Assembly (NCBI RefSeq): GCF_046630445.1 | Contig: NC_092338.1 | Coordinates: forward strand, 339,163,001 to 339,227,000 | Source: Rutidosis leptorrhynchoides | Taxonomy: Eukaryota > Streptophyta > Magnoliopsida > Asterales > Asteraceae | DNA length: 64,000 nt | Direction: 5' to 3' | In this document: piece by piece, positions 32,982 to 45,129 of the stretch | How positions within the stretch are numbered: the first letter of the stretch is position 1 | Layout of the letters: every line of letters starts with the position of its first letter | The notes under the pieces: model-generated | What the model was told of the DNA's origin: nothing | What the model saw: the letters and a program-made list of their open reading frames with translations, nothing else | Database searches by the model: none | Position numbers and translations under genes: made by a program

Positions 32982-35738
32982 TGTAACAACCCAAACCAAA
33001 ACCACGTTCGAACCCGCTTAAAGTATCACCAAAAAAAAATTTGTGTGTTCAGCTACTGGCGCGGCGCGCCAGAACCCCACGCGGCACGCCAAACTGGTCT
33101 GTCCAAAAAGTCTTGAAACGTGAAAATGTTTGACCACTTTCCGACGTATTTAGACAAAACGCTTTTCACAACAAAGTCACATATGAAAAACTAACACGTT
33201 CCATTCATAAAATAAGTTTTACGAGACCGGGCCCACATCGGCCGTTTTACGACTTTCGTACGAAAATACAAGTTTTCAACCACATGATTTGTAATACAAA
33301 ATAAAGGCCGAGCATGGCGATTGGGGATACGCTACCCAATCCTAATCGAATCCAAAAGCATGCCTTTAAAGCAACTACGCAAGTCCACTAGTCCCCGCGC
33401 TTACCCGAGCCACCGCATCCATGCAAATCTATATAAAAAAAAAGTCAACAACGAGAGGGTATGCTAAAGCTTAGTGAGTGCAATAGTTACACACATACAT
33501 ATATAATTTACCTACTTGCACTCCCTTACCCAAACCACACATTAATCCCGCATGTTAAAGCATAAGAAACGAGCATCGACAATCTTACCACAATAATCTC
33601 GTATAACAAGCGTAAAAGCTAGTAACATCAAACGCACCAAAATTACCTCGTGTATCAATTCGCACAAGCTAGTAACATCAAACGTACAACTAGCATAAAC
33701 CTTAGCATAATCTCGCATATCATCTCGTAACAAAGCTAGTATCATCAAAATCGTACAACTAGCAACATCATTAGCATAATAATCATAATAATAATTAAAT
33801 GCTACACAACAACTATAAACCATGGTTAACCAATTCTTCGCAAGGGAATGACTTCGTGAAACAAGTCATCGATGTTCATAACAACCGTTAGCGCCTAAAC
33901 ACGGCTATGGTATGCTAACCCCCGAGGTGTTCCAAAAACGGCTATGGCATCACCCCCAAGTGTTCCAAAAACGGCTATGGCATCACTTGATCAATGTGTG
34001 AGTAAAACACGGCTATTACTCACAATCATGTGCACAAACACGGCTATGTGCAACAATTTATACGGGCAACGACGTGGGAGTAAAACACGGCTATTACTCA
34101 CCACCATATGCGCAAACACGGCTATGTGCATAATTATCAATTGGACAAAACGGCTATGTCCCACAACTATGGTCACAAAAACGGCTATGTGACACCATTA
34201 ATTAATGTGTGCAAAAACGGCTATGCAACACCTCAATGGTCACAAAAACGGCTATGTGACTCATTGTCAAATAATAGCATTACAATAATTATATCGGGAC
34301 CAAAATCTTAAGTCGCATGTAGTGCACAAAATTCGGCTATTGTGACACTATTCCCAAAGGTGTCTAAACGGCTATCGTCGCATCGATGTGCACCAAAACC
34401 CGCTATTGTGCACATCGCGCACAAGCAAATAAATTATATACATACATGTATAACTATTCCACTCACCTTGTCGCCTTGAAGAATGCCACCGAATAATCCG
34501 CAATCGCCGATGGAATGTACCTATTCCATTTATCACATAACAAGTAACACAATTAGGGTGGATATACAAATCAACCCAAATTGACAACTAGTACAATTTC
34601 GACCCAAATGCACTTCCAAGCACAAACCGCGCCCAAACTAACCAATAATCAGTAACACAAGTGAGAATAGCCCTAATATGCCAATCAAACCCAATCATAG
34701 GTGTTAAACACCTATCTTGCCCAAAATGACACTTAAACCCTAATTTGACCCATAAGAAGTCAATATCACGCCATTAGCAAGTTTTGACACCAAAACATAT
34801 TTAACTCGGTTTTATACTTCAACTTAATCCTTTTTAAGTTTATAAACCTTATTAAATCGACAATTGGGTCATAATCAACACCAAACCCTAATTTTAACTT
34901 TAGTCAAAATTAGTCAACCCAAATTCACCTAAAGTGGTTCCAACACTTCCATAATCACTAAACCTAGTGATTAAACTCAAGATTAAAGCCTAATCAAGGC
35001 CAAATCGTCAACCAACCCAAAACCCGCCAAGTGACAAGAATAACTAGTCATCATAAACCCATTTCATCATCTAAGAGGGTTTCACTACAAATCAAACTCA
35101 AACCCTGACTTGAATATCAAATCTAACAAATGTAATTCGGAGTTTGAACTTACCAATACCACCAAAATGATGCCGTTGACGAGTAGAACAACTTTAAAAC
35201 TCGAGCTTTGGTGAGAATCCAACTCCTTCTTCTCCAATTCAAGCTCTCTCACTCTAGAACTATTTCTCTCTCTCTAAATATGGATGAGAGTGTTTGTGTG
35301 GGTGAGAAATGAGCTCTAATGGAGTTCTAGATCAGTTTTTGTGACCCTAAACTGACCCTAAATGAAAAGACCAAAGTACCCCTCACTTAAACCTTTTAAA
35401 AAGGCTGAAAATTGCATCAGACGGGATCGGCGCGCCGCTCCAACCTTCAGGTCAGTTTTCAGTTTCTTGTTTTGGCCATAACTTTTTGACCGTAGCTCCA
35501 TTTTCGATGAATCAAATATCGTTGGAAATGTAATAAGATTTTATTTCCAATGGTAAGGCTTTGAAACATCAACTCAAACTTTATTTGGGGTTGAAAAGAT
35601 ACGTACACACCTTGTCACTTCAGACAACGTCCAGTTTCCTTCGACGTTCGAGCAAGCAACACGTACATGCTGCGTACACTTCATACACGCATCGTACATC
35701 ATAAATACATTATGTACAATAAATATTTGGGTCTTACA
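32982..35738 (-). repeat. 5' LTR of element H
   Basis: 2757 bases read on the minus strand from TGTAAGACCC to TTGGGTTGTTACA. It matches the split left LTR throughout with scattered substitutions and short indels, visibly more than between the F LTRs, so H is older than F. Confidence 0.9.
33887..34417. repeat. Hairpin array with constant loop in LTR H (right copy)
   Basis: Same order of units as 21957-22488. A few units differ between the copies, for example the third has TTCC here against TTTC in the left copy, the version here pairing better with its GG partner. Confidence 0.88.
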
Positions 35739-35743
35739 TTCTC

Positions 35744-36493
35744 TTCCTGGATTATGCCAGCCTGGAGTAGTTCTTCAACCTCTTTGCAAGCAGCCTCATT
35801 CCTCTCATTAGCGAGGTTTCTTTTCTTCTGATGTATTGGCTCTTGGTGCTTGTATTCGTTGAGCTTGTGTTCCGTAGAGAAGGTAGTTCCGTCGATACTG
35901 AGCGTTCGAGGAATGCCTGTCATATCTCCGTATTTCCAAGCGAAGATGTCGATGTTCGCCTGCAGTAGCTTGCGAAGCTTTTTCTCCGTTTCCGAAGATA
36001 ACGAACCTCCGATGGTTACTTGTTGATCAGGGAACAGAGGGTTGACGGAGATTTTCTCTTCGTTCGAGCCTTCTTCTCTAGTTTTGAGGATGCATTCACT
36101 TGGTCTTTCCTCTGTTTTCCTGATTGCCATGATAACCTTTTCTCGGTCATAGGTTGAAGCTAGAGTGCCAATCCCTTCGAATGTGTAGAACTTCACCAAT
36201 TGATGTACGGTAGACGCGATTATCCCCATTTTCATCATGGCTACTCTTCCTAGTAGGATGTTGTGCTGCGAGACGGCCTGAACCACTACAAAATCCAGCA
36301 TTTCAGTTCTGGTCAGTGGTGGCTCTCCGATGGTGAAGTCGAGGTCAACCTCTCCGATTGGCCAGCATCTTTCCCCAGAGAACCCAATTAGCGATACCCT
36401 CAGTGGGTTCAGGCGAGCCTTAATGGTGGGGCTAAGTTGATCGAAGCAATGTTCATACATGATATCGCATGCGCTGCCACCATCCAAGTACAC
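35744..36493 (-). pseudogene. Element G protease and linker
   Basis: Minus-strand translation gives YLDGGSACDIMYEHCF, a Tat-type protease active site (D-G-G-S), then VSLIGFSGERCWPIGEVDLD and QHNILLGRVAMMKMG. The segment then runs through a linker with DIFAWKYGDMTGI and EELLQAGII, the usual lead into RT, and stops at the H insertion. Confidence 0.85.
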
Positions 36494-36954
36494 TCGCGTA
36501 CCTCTCTCTCGAAGATTCGCCCATTGATTGTGACAGGTTTGTCGGAGGGAGTGATCGTGTCAAGTGCTGGGAAAGAGATCTCTTCCCAATCTATTACTCC
36601 GCCCTTTCTTTCCCTCTTGTAGGTTCTTGGCTTCTTAACTGCGAAGCATTCTGTGACCGTAAGTATGGCGTTGTCCATATTTGGTTTATTTTCTTCGGTT
36701 CTGGGCTCTTGCTTCGGTGCCTTCGGGTTGTGAATGCCTTTTACTAAATACGTTAGTTTCCCAGATCTGATTGCCTCTTCGATAGCTTGCCTTAACTGTA
36801 TGCAGTCGTCTGTTTCATGGCCGAAGTCATTATGAAAGTTACAAAATTTACTTGTGTCTCTCATTTTTCCTTTACTATTTAGCTTCGGTGGAGTTTTGAA
36901 GGCTTGAGCGGCCTTTTCGGTAGCTAGAATTTCTTTAGGTGACTTTACCAGCAT
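36409..36954 (-). pseudogene. Element G zinc-finger and spacer part of gag-pol
   Basis: Contains FCNFHNDFGHETDDCIQL, the C/H-rich finger typical of Tat-type gag-pol polyproteins, then an acidic spacer. Lies between gag and protease as expected. Confidence 0.8.
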
Positions 36955-37002
36955 TCCGAGGATACCAGGGGTGTTTTCCCTTCTATAAGGGGAGAACTTA
37001 TT

Positions 37003-38352
37003 TCACTCGTTTCTTCTTCCAGACTTCTCTTCACGGTGACTTGGTTTTTCTTTTCGCTTGAAGCCTTGAGTTTCTTCGTACACGAAGCTATTCGCGGTGT
37101 CTTTCGCGTCAAGCCAAACATATGCTTTGTCTAGCAACGCTTCGTAAGTGTCAGGGAGATCCCGACTGAGATGTTCCACCAATGCTCGGGTCCTGCAACC
37201 GTATAAGAGTCCCGAGATCCTTTGTGACTCGGGGAGTCCTGGAATCTGCTGGGTTTCGTTCGTATATCGAACGAGAAAAGCCCTCGAAGCATCACCATCT
37301 TTTTGTTTGATACTGTGGGCAGCGACGTGATTCTTCTTGTGTTTCTTTTGCTGGCTAAACTTCGACCTAAAAATTTGTTTAAGGTCCTCGAAGCTGGAGA
37401 CAGAATCTTTTACTAAAGAGTCGAACCAGATCCTTGCATTACTTTTAAGCACGTATGAGAATGCGTGACAAGCCACAGCTGTATCCCATCTTGACATTCG
37501 AGCCTCACCTTCGAAGATATTTATAAAATCATCAGGGTCGTCTTTTCCTTCGTAATACCCCAGGTGGGATGGTATCTTCATCCCGATAGGTAGCGGGTGG
37601 TTTTGTATTAGAGATATGAAAGGAGTTTTCTGACTCTTCCAAGGTTGGTCTAAATATCCACCAGCATTTCCGCTAGCTCCTTGGTGGAGGTTGTTCGCTG
37701 CGGAGGTACCTCCGATGTACGTACCTTGGAAAGGAAAACTGACCCACGGATTACTTCCGTTCCATAATTGTGACCCTGGGGGCAACAAAGTGCTCGGCTG
37801 AGTTACCAGGGGAATGATTCCCGCAGTTGGTAAGATAGTGCTGGCGTTGGGTATGTTCTGTGGAGCAACAGGGAATGGGCTCCCGAAGGTATACTGCTGC
37901 GTAATTGGTCCTCTTGAGTGGCTCAGAGGGACACTGGTGGTGGTTATTGAATGAGTCGGCTGTGAAGGTATCGGCTGGAGAGTGGTACTCGAAGGGACTG
38001 CCGGTTGTAAGATCTGGGGCTGGTTGGTAAGAGGGAGACTTCTTGCTGGCCTGACCTCCATTTCCATTTCTTCGTCGACATCATCGCTGTCATACGTCAG
38101 TGTTCGCCGACTGTGTAACTGCCCTTCTTCTCGCAACTTTTTGATAACAGCGCGTATGTTATCATAGTTGTTGAGTATGAAGGTTTTATCGATTAGCGGT
38201 GGTGGTTCGGAATCATTCCGGTTTGTAGTTATTGGCATAGCAGGAGTGATAGGTGTCCGTGTTCCGGTTTCAGGTTGATCTACCTCATATGGTAGAGAGA
38301 AACCGGGCGGTGGATGATCAGATTCTACCATGATCTTTCGTTTTTCAAACAA
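37003..38352 (-). pseudogene. Element G gag (Tat type)
   Basis: A 449-codon segment from MFEKRKIMVESDHPPPGF. The first 230 residues are low-complexity, Pro/Ser/Thr-rich. The capsid-like core follows with KIPSHLGYYEGKDDPDDFIN, ARIWFDSLVKDSVSSFEDLK and FRSKFSQQKK, matching the plant retrotransposon gag family. It is followed by a basic C-terminus. It starts about 20 bases from the primer site. Confidence 0.85.
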
Positions 38353-38371
38353 AGTAAGTATTGAAGTGGGG

Positions 38372-38388
38372 TCCCACGGATGGCGCCA
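38372..38388 (-). other. Primer binding site of element G
   Basis: Minus strand TGGCGCCATCCGTGGGA, of the type found in Tat elements, lies two bases beyond the LTR end. I do not assign the tRNA with certainty. Confidence 0.65.
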
Positions 38389-38390
38389 AT

Positions 38391-39146
38391 TGTTTGTACA
38401 ATTCTTGGCACACCTTGTTAGCTGAACAAGGAAGTTGGGATCTGATCACTAAATGGACGATATGGGGTGATATGATGGTGAATGTATGCTTGTTGGCGAT
38501 TCTCCGAAGGTAGTACGAAGGTATCGTACTTTACGCCACCAAGATACGGAGGTAACTCATTGAGAGTGTTTTATGTATGAGTGATTATGACTGAGTGTGT
38601 CCCTCTTGTCCAGGGATCATGCTCCCTTTATATAGAGTTAGATAATAGCCTTGTCATCAGTTTTCTAGGTAGATCAGTCTTCGAGGCAATCTCTGATGAG
38701 ACAAAGGGGACTTTCCCTTCGGCTGACTGTAATCTCTGGTGGTCCAAGAAAGTTAGCCTGCAGCATTCCTCTTTTGTCATTTGGATGTTAGTGGTAACGA
38801 GTTTGGTCAACCCGTTAACTCCTCTCCTTCAGTCTAGGTGACCTCGTGACCTTAGGAGAGGTCCCTGTCTATTGGTAACCGTGTTCCCTTCGTCAATACT
38901 TTCATTCGTTACGATTGCTTCGTATGACGGAAGTGGATTTGTACCAACTCTGAATATTGGGATTCTTATTTGATGGCATTCTTCTTTTGTCCTTTGAGCG
39001 CCATTATTTGATTTCAAGGATATCCCGCCTTTAGTTTGTATTTGACATATGCGTTCTTGTGATCTAACCTTATGTTATCTATCATCGTTAGGCGTGATAC
39101 CTTCATTAGCGTAGCTTTGCATGTCTTGACGGGGGATACATTATCA
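38391..39146 (-). repeat. 5' LTR of element G
   Basis: About 756 bases, TGATAATGTATCCCCCG to TTGTACAAACA on the minus strand. A TATA box CTATATAAA lies at 38627-38635. Beyond 39146 the sequence is no longer retroelement-like, so this is the right edge of the nested pile. The exact outer edge is my estimate from the TG/CA ends. Confidence 0.7.
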
Positions 39147-39933
39147 TAATTATTAATACACCTGAAGTTCAAACAGTTTTCTTTTCAGCTAATTGTTTCA
39201 ATATTAGCCATTTGACACATTAGATATCATGAATCAACCCATTCATAAGAAAACACGTCAAAATTGCCACTAACATTAACTATCGATATATGCGAAAAAA
39301 ACTCAACAATGAAAAAAGGCAAGGGATGAAAATTACACTGTAGCTTGGTCGATATCGATTTCATGACTAATTATATTGATTTCCTGACTAATTAGCGGCT
39401 CTAGTTGTTCAGTGAACAACCTACCCATCCCAAGAAGATGAAAGTGGATTTAGCAAGTCACTAGGATTCTAACGTACAAAATTATCATTAGTTGAAAAGA
39501 TACATTTTTATTTGTAAAAGAGTGAAGTTTTTTTAATTTTTGTTAGGTAATAGACAAAAAGAGATGGTTAGGGACGAATTTGTTTTTACATGCATGACAC
39601 GTGTGAGGGGTTAACCATTAAACTTTGACTATGGTTAGGTTGGGATGTCAACCACGATAGCTAAGCAAACCTGGAGTACCAACTACGCAAAAAAATAGTT
39701 TAGGTGTTATGATGCAAATGTGAACAAACCACGGGTACCAACGGCGTAATTTTTTCAAAATATAAATAAATAACCACATAAATATGTTAAGATGAGAAAT
39801 TATTTGTTCACATAAGTTTTACATAAAGGTTCACAAAATATAATGATTTGATTTAAGTTAATTGTCAAATTATTTTATTAAATTTTGTTTGTAAAACTGT
39901 AAAATAAGGTAAAAACGAATTAGTAGAATTCTC
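39147..39933. other. AT-rich intergenic stretch
   Basis: No ORF, known repeat or RNA gene is apparent on either strand. Confidence 0.5.
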
Positions 39934-41189
39934 CCTACTGTAGCGACCCGTCCAAATCCATATGGATGAATGCAATAACATCTGGTCCCATTGCGATGAA
40001 CGACTCCAAGTAATATATTTAAAATGAGCAAATGCACAGCAGAAGATTTCTTTCATACCTGAGAATAAACATGCTTAAAAGTGTCAACCAAAAGGTTGGT
40101 GGGTTCATAGGTTTATCATAATAATCATTTCAACATTTTAATAGACCACAAGATTTCAAATATTTAACCGCACACGTAACCCGTGTACAAAACATGATAC
40201 ACATAACCTGTGTATAAAAATCATTCATATGGTGAGCATCTGGTAACCGACATTAACAAAATGCATCTAGAATATCCCCATCATTTCGGGACTCTCATCA
40301 GATATGATAAAATCGAAGTACTAAAGCATCTGTAACTCGGATGGGGCTTGTTGGGCCTGATAGATCTATCTTTAGGATTCGCGTCAATTGGTGACAATTA
40401 TAACAAACACCAATTCTTAGGCTACCAAGCTAAAAGGGGTGATATCCGGTATAATAATCCAACCATAGAATGTAGTTTTGAATAGTTATGTCTATTTCGT
40501 CAAACATTTATAAAAGCAGTGCATGTATTCTCAGCCCAAAAATATATATTGCAAAAGTATTTAAAAAGGGAGCAAATGATACTCACGATACGATATTTTG
40601 TAGTAAAAATATTCATACGACGAAACTGAACAATGCAGGGTTGGCCTCGGATTCACGAACTTATACCAATTATATATATTAAAACATATAATCGTAATCG
40701 AACAAATTTATATATATTTAGTTATGTATTAAGATTAATATTCTTATATATATTTTTACTAATACTTATAATATGTTATAATACTTGTTTGATATATAAT
40801 TTAATTAACGTTATATCAATATAAATAATATTATATCAGTTAAAACATAATATTGTGTAATATTAGTATACTTATGTAATAAATATATTTTTATATAAAT
40901 TTCTTTTGTTTGCAAAACATTTATTATAATAATACTAGAATAAGGATAATAATAGTTATAATACTAATAATAATAATAATGATAGTAATAATAATAATTT
41001 TAATAAAGATGATAATTTTAATAATAATGATAAGATAAAAATGATAGTTTTAATAAAAATAATATTTTTAATAGTAAGGGTAATTTTAATAATAATTATA
41101 ATTTTAATAGTAATTTTAATAATCATATTAATAATAATACTAATATTAATGTTAAATGATAATTCTAATACTAATATTAATAATAATCA

Positions 41190-41296
<107 letters not shown>

Positions 41297-41503
41297 GAGT
41301 TATATACATATATTTATACTTTTATTTTTATCACTTATAACTTAATTATAATTTTTAATCCTTTTTAATATAATATTCATTTTCATAAAACTATCTTTTA
41401 TTATACCTATATTTATATTTATTTCATACAATAAATATAATCATACTTATGTTATATTTACTTTCATATAGTCAATAATAAATTCCTAATACTTCAATAT
41501 TTA

Positions 41504-41564
<61 letters not shown>

Positions 41565-41602
41565 TTTCTACCTTAAAGGAATAGGCTTTTTTTAAAAAAA
41601 AA

Positions 41603-41660
41603 TGCCATTGCCCGAACTCAAACCCGTGACCTCTCGTTCCCCAACCACTCCCTTAACCAT
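41603..41660 (-). other. tRNA-like Pol III box module inside the solo LTR
   Basis: Minus strand has an A-box-like TGGTTAAGGGAGTGG and, about 35 bases on, a degenerate B box GGTTTGAGTTC, then an A/T run. The copy at 57080-57138 aligns with it base for base over most of its length. It does not fold as a complete tRNA, so it is not annotated as a tRNA gene. Confidence 0.6.
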
Positions 41661-43617
41661 CGCTCTGTTTGTTTCATTTCTGATATATTTCGTAATTAAA
41701 ATATATTTAACCATTTATTCCGTCTGTTCTACTTCTTCTTCTTCTTCTTCATTGTTAACCATCATCAATCAACATCTCATCATTCTCTTGACATCATCAT
41801 CATCTTATGTATCTCAATCATCATCATCTTTAATAAGGATGTTTGGTTTTCATTTGTGTTTCGACAGAAAATAGAAACGAGTATAGTAGCATCATATAAA
41901 CAGTGGTGGGTATTGATTGGGCTGAGTTTGAGTTCGAACGAGAAACAGAAGAACATAGCAGCGGTTCAATAAAGGTGATTGTGGTGGTTCCATGGTTGTC
42001 AATGGTGTTCGAAGGAAAACGGTACAAACATAGGATGGTTATTAAATGGAGATTGTTGGTATCGGTTTGTAGGAGTTCCGGGTTACTCTAGGGTGGTGTT
42101 CGATGCTCACGACAGGAAACAGGAATTTAACGTTGAGTAGCAGGTTGTATGTTTCTAGTGGTGGTGAGCGATGGTTTGGTCTTGACCCGAAACATAAAAA
42201 AACAAACGAAAGCAACAGTCCTGTAGCATTGGATGGGTTTTAGTTTGTGGTCCGAACGTGATAGAAGCAGCAATAAAAGTCTGATCGAACAGTGCCCGAC
42301 AACAGGAAAGAGACGGGTTGTATGTGAGTCCTTGAGTGGTGATCGAAACTGAATGATAAACTGAAGCAGTAACAATTTCGAGTGGTGACAAGTTGGTGGT
42401 GTTGTTCGATGTAGATGTTGATGAATAATAATCGAGCAGTAGCAACGATTTGCAAATGGGTTTTGGGGTTCTTTGATGATGAGGGTGGTTGTAGTTCGAA
42501 TAGAAGTAGAAACAATAGCGAGTAGAGGTGGCGGATATGGTGACCATGAGTCATGGCTTCAGTAATAGAAACAGTGGCAGTGATCGGCCAACAAGAATGA
42601 TAATCGAAAGAACAAAGAGATGGAGTTGTTGTTCGGTTGTGCAGCTCAACAAGGAGAGAAAGAACCAAGAAGAATAAACGCAGGGATGATGGTTGTAGGG
42701 TGGCAACTTGGTTGAGTTTTGATTGCTAATAGTAAGAGATGATCGGGTTAGAGCAACAAAACCAAGGTAGTGAGGGTGTCAGAATTATAACTAGAAAGTA
42801 AGAAACGAATATGGCTTGTAGGTGTGTTTATGGTTGTGAGTGGCGGAAGGAAGTGATCAACAGAAAGTGGAGGGTGGCGGTTTAACGATTTTGGAGGATG
42901 AAGGAAGGTGAGAAAAGATGATCAATGTTATGATGAATGGTGGGTGTTAATCTATATGTTTTGTAATATATTGTATGTAATATAATATATGTAGTAGATA
43001 GTATATAAACTTAGTGGTAAATAAAAGAGTACCAATTATCATCTCATTTACATCGTGTCAATAATAAAGTCACTTTTAAATTGGATGTTAGTTTGAGTTG
43101 ATAGAAAACAGAATGAAATAAAGGTACTGATTGCTCATCTAGCTGCATCCGTGAATATGTATATATTATATACATGCAATTATAATTACAGTAAATAATT
43201 ATAATAATATAATAATAATTAAAATATTATAATATAATTTTAAAACTAAACGTGTGAGAAAGTTAACCGTCACAATTCACGGACTAAATTTCGTACCCCT
43301 TTGTAAATCAGTGGCGGATAAAGTCTTTAGAAAAATCCCATATTTTTAATACATTTATTTATCTCAATCATTAACCGTTTAAACCATTCATAATAAAAAA
43401 AAAACAAGTAAAATATACGGAGTGTTAAAATTCAACTTAATGTATTTAAATATATTTTTAGTGAGTCTAAAATTTATATAACTTAATTACAGACTAACGT
43501 TTATTATTAAATTTTCATAATTTCGTATTTTAACTTGTTTAGTATCAATCAAATGACAAACGAGTGCAACTATCGTTTACTAATTAAATTCGAAACCTTA
43601 TTTATATATATTCAATA

Positions 43618-43619
<2 letters not shown>

Positions 43620-43662
<43 letters not shown>

Positions 43663-43756
43663 TTTATTTTAATAATAAATTTTATCATTACTTATCTCAT
43701 TTTTTATATTTATTTCTAACAATTAAGTCGTATATTATTTCCAATTATATTTCAAA

Positions 43757-43841
<85 letters not shown>
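43620..43841. repeat. AT dinucleotide microsatellites in the solo LTR
   Basis: Runs at about 43620-43661 and 43761-43841, separated by AT-rich sequence. Confidence 0.95.
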
Positions 43842-43843
<2 letters not shown>

Positions 43844-44006
43844 GTTTGTGAATCGTCGAGAACAGTCGAAGGTCATGAATGTAAGAAAACAGTTCAAAAA
43901 TTTTGAGACTCAGGATAACAGACTTTACTTATCGTGTCAAAAATATTAAATCGTATCGAGAGTTTGATTTAAAATTAGTCGAATTTTTCCAGGTCGTCAC
44001 ACCTAC

Positions 44007-44411
44007 CAGTTTCAAACGTACTAAAAAAGTATAAATTCTCTCTCCGTACAACCACCTTCCTCAACCCAACCACAACCACAAACTAACTAAATATCAGCCA
44101 TCGTTTCCGTTTCCATTTCTGCAAATTCTCACTCAAATTCACCCCTTAATGCTAACCTTTCACCGACCCAAACTCATTCCTACGTTGAGGCAGTTATGGG
44201 GAAAAGTCCGGCGAAACAATCAGCGGAGGATGGCCGGAATGCAACGGGTTTTAACGGTCAACGTCAGACTAACACTCAAGGGCAACATCATAGGTCAACA
44301 ATTTCGACTGTGTTTCTGGGCAACAATTTCGACTGTGTTTCAGTTTGTTGCAGGTCTGTATTCGTGAAATAATCGGTGCGAGTTCGAATCCTGTGGAGGT
44401 TTTCTCCAAAG
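44007..44411 (+). other. Unassigned sequence with a short ORF fragment
   Basis: One frame reads NANLSPTQTHSYVEAVMGKS and continues Gln/Asn-rich for about 60 residues. SYVEAVMGKS recalls the start of plant LINE ORF1 proteins, but the match is short. A direct duplication of ACAATTTCGACTGTGTTTC is seen near 44300-44340, and GAGTTCGAATCC near 44381 resembles a Pol III B box. Confidence 0.3.
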
Positions 44412-44419
44412 TTCATGCC

Positions 44420-44628
44420 CTGGGGCGGATCTACTATAGGGCCAGTAGTGACACGGGACACCACTGAAATACACGATGTAGTGGAACTTTTTTTGGGTTT
44501 TCAACTAGTAACACCACTGTATAGTGTACATTTTTTTGAGTGACACAATTGAAATAAGACATCTAGTAGAAATTTTTTGGGGTTTTAAACGGTGATACCA
44601 GTGACTACCAATCCTAGTTCCGCCATTG
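44420..44628. mobile_element. hAT-type MITE
   Basis: A 209-bp element flanked by TTCATGCC on both sides (44412-44419 and 44629-44636), an 8-bp duplication as made by hAT transposases. Imperfect terminal inverted repeats read CTGGGGCGGATCTA and CAATGGCGGAACTA, close to the common plant hAT ends. It has no coding capacity and must have been moved by a transposase from elsewhere. It lies about 0.5 kb before RPS5. Confidence 0.8.
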
Positions 44629-44866
44629 TTCATGCCTCTAGTATCCTTCACTTTATGCGAGCCAAACAATTAACCTAAAGCCATCCGGTTCACACATGTG
44701 CGGAGATGTGCAAGGAGTTTCCATCTAACGTGTGAGTAGGTGACATATGATCACAAATGTGGTTAAGTTCTTTTGAGTGATGTCGATACTATCATTCTAA
44801 AAAAATGGCACCAATTCCGCCTTGGACTTATCAATTGCCCATACGCATGAAAAAGTGGTCCACGAA

Positions 44867-44920
44867 AGCCCAACAAGAAGCCCAATAGAAGGCGCTATAC
44901 AAACCTAATTAGGGCTCCTT
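44867..44920 (+). promoter_or_regulatory. RPS5 promoter elements
   Basis: Two AGCCCA motifs (44867-44872 and 44879-44884), the reverse of the TGGGCY site II element, are followed by AAACCTAA near 44901, close to the telo box. Site II with telo box is the known promoter signature of plant ribosomal protein genes. The distance to the ATG includes a likely 5' UTR intron. Confidence 0.55.
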
Positions 44921-45013
44921 TGAGTCGTCATCAACATCTGAAACATCTCAGGTGAAATACTAACACAACAATCACCGGCAGCTTTCCCCCATCACCTAAT
45001 TCCTAAATCCGAG

Positions 45014-45128
45014 GTCAGCTTCCCTATTTCATTAATCAATCACACCACTTCTGCATATTTATAATAATACATTTTACTTAATTAATGAAAAAAGATGAAC
45101 TAATTGTGTATTTCTTCGTTGTTGTTAG
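45014..45128 (+). other. Probable 5' UTR intron of RPS5
   Basis: A GAG-GTCAGC donor at 45014 and a T-rich acceptor TTGTTGTTAG ending at 45128, two bases before the ATG, would frame a 115-base intron. Leader introns are common in plant ribosomal protein genes. Transcript data would be needed to be sure. Confidence 0.45.
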
Positions 45129-45129
45129 A

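Larger units (their letters stand above)
21052..35738 (-). mobile_element. Element H: non-autonomous chromovirus-like LTR element carrying element F
   Basis: Two LTRs (21052-29853, itself holding F; and 32982-35738), a Met primer site at 32968-32979, a polypurine tract beside 29854 and an internal part of only 3.1 kb with a gag-like zinc-knuckle ORF and no pol. Flanking bases TTCGC (21047-21051) and TTCTC (35739-35743) look like a target duplication with one change. Without F the element is about 8.7 kb. It relates to element C. Confidence 0.87.
20302..39146 (-). mobile_element. Element G: Tat-type Ty3/gypsy element, host of two nested stacks, 3' end outside window
   Basis: G's own sequence in the window is 20302-21051 (RT) and 35744-39146 (protease, gag, primer site, 5' LTR). 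The gap 21052-35738 is element H, and everything left of 20302 is a stack headed by E. G must be the oldest element of the pile. It is a broken fossil by virtue of these insertions and a few further breaks. Confidence 0.85.

Noticed and set aside
39147-39933. Possible MITE in the intergenic stretch
   Set aside because: No terminal inverted repeat or target duplication could be found.
42127-42668. Overlapping minus-strand frames of 82-142 codons rich in Ser, Thr and His
   Set aside because: They lie inside the solo LTR, overlap one another in different frames and show no domain.
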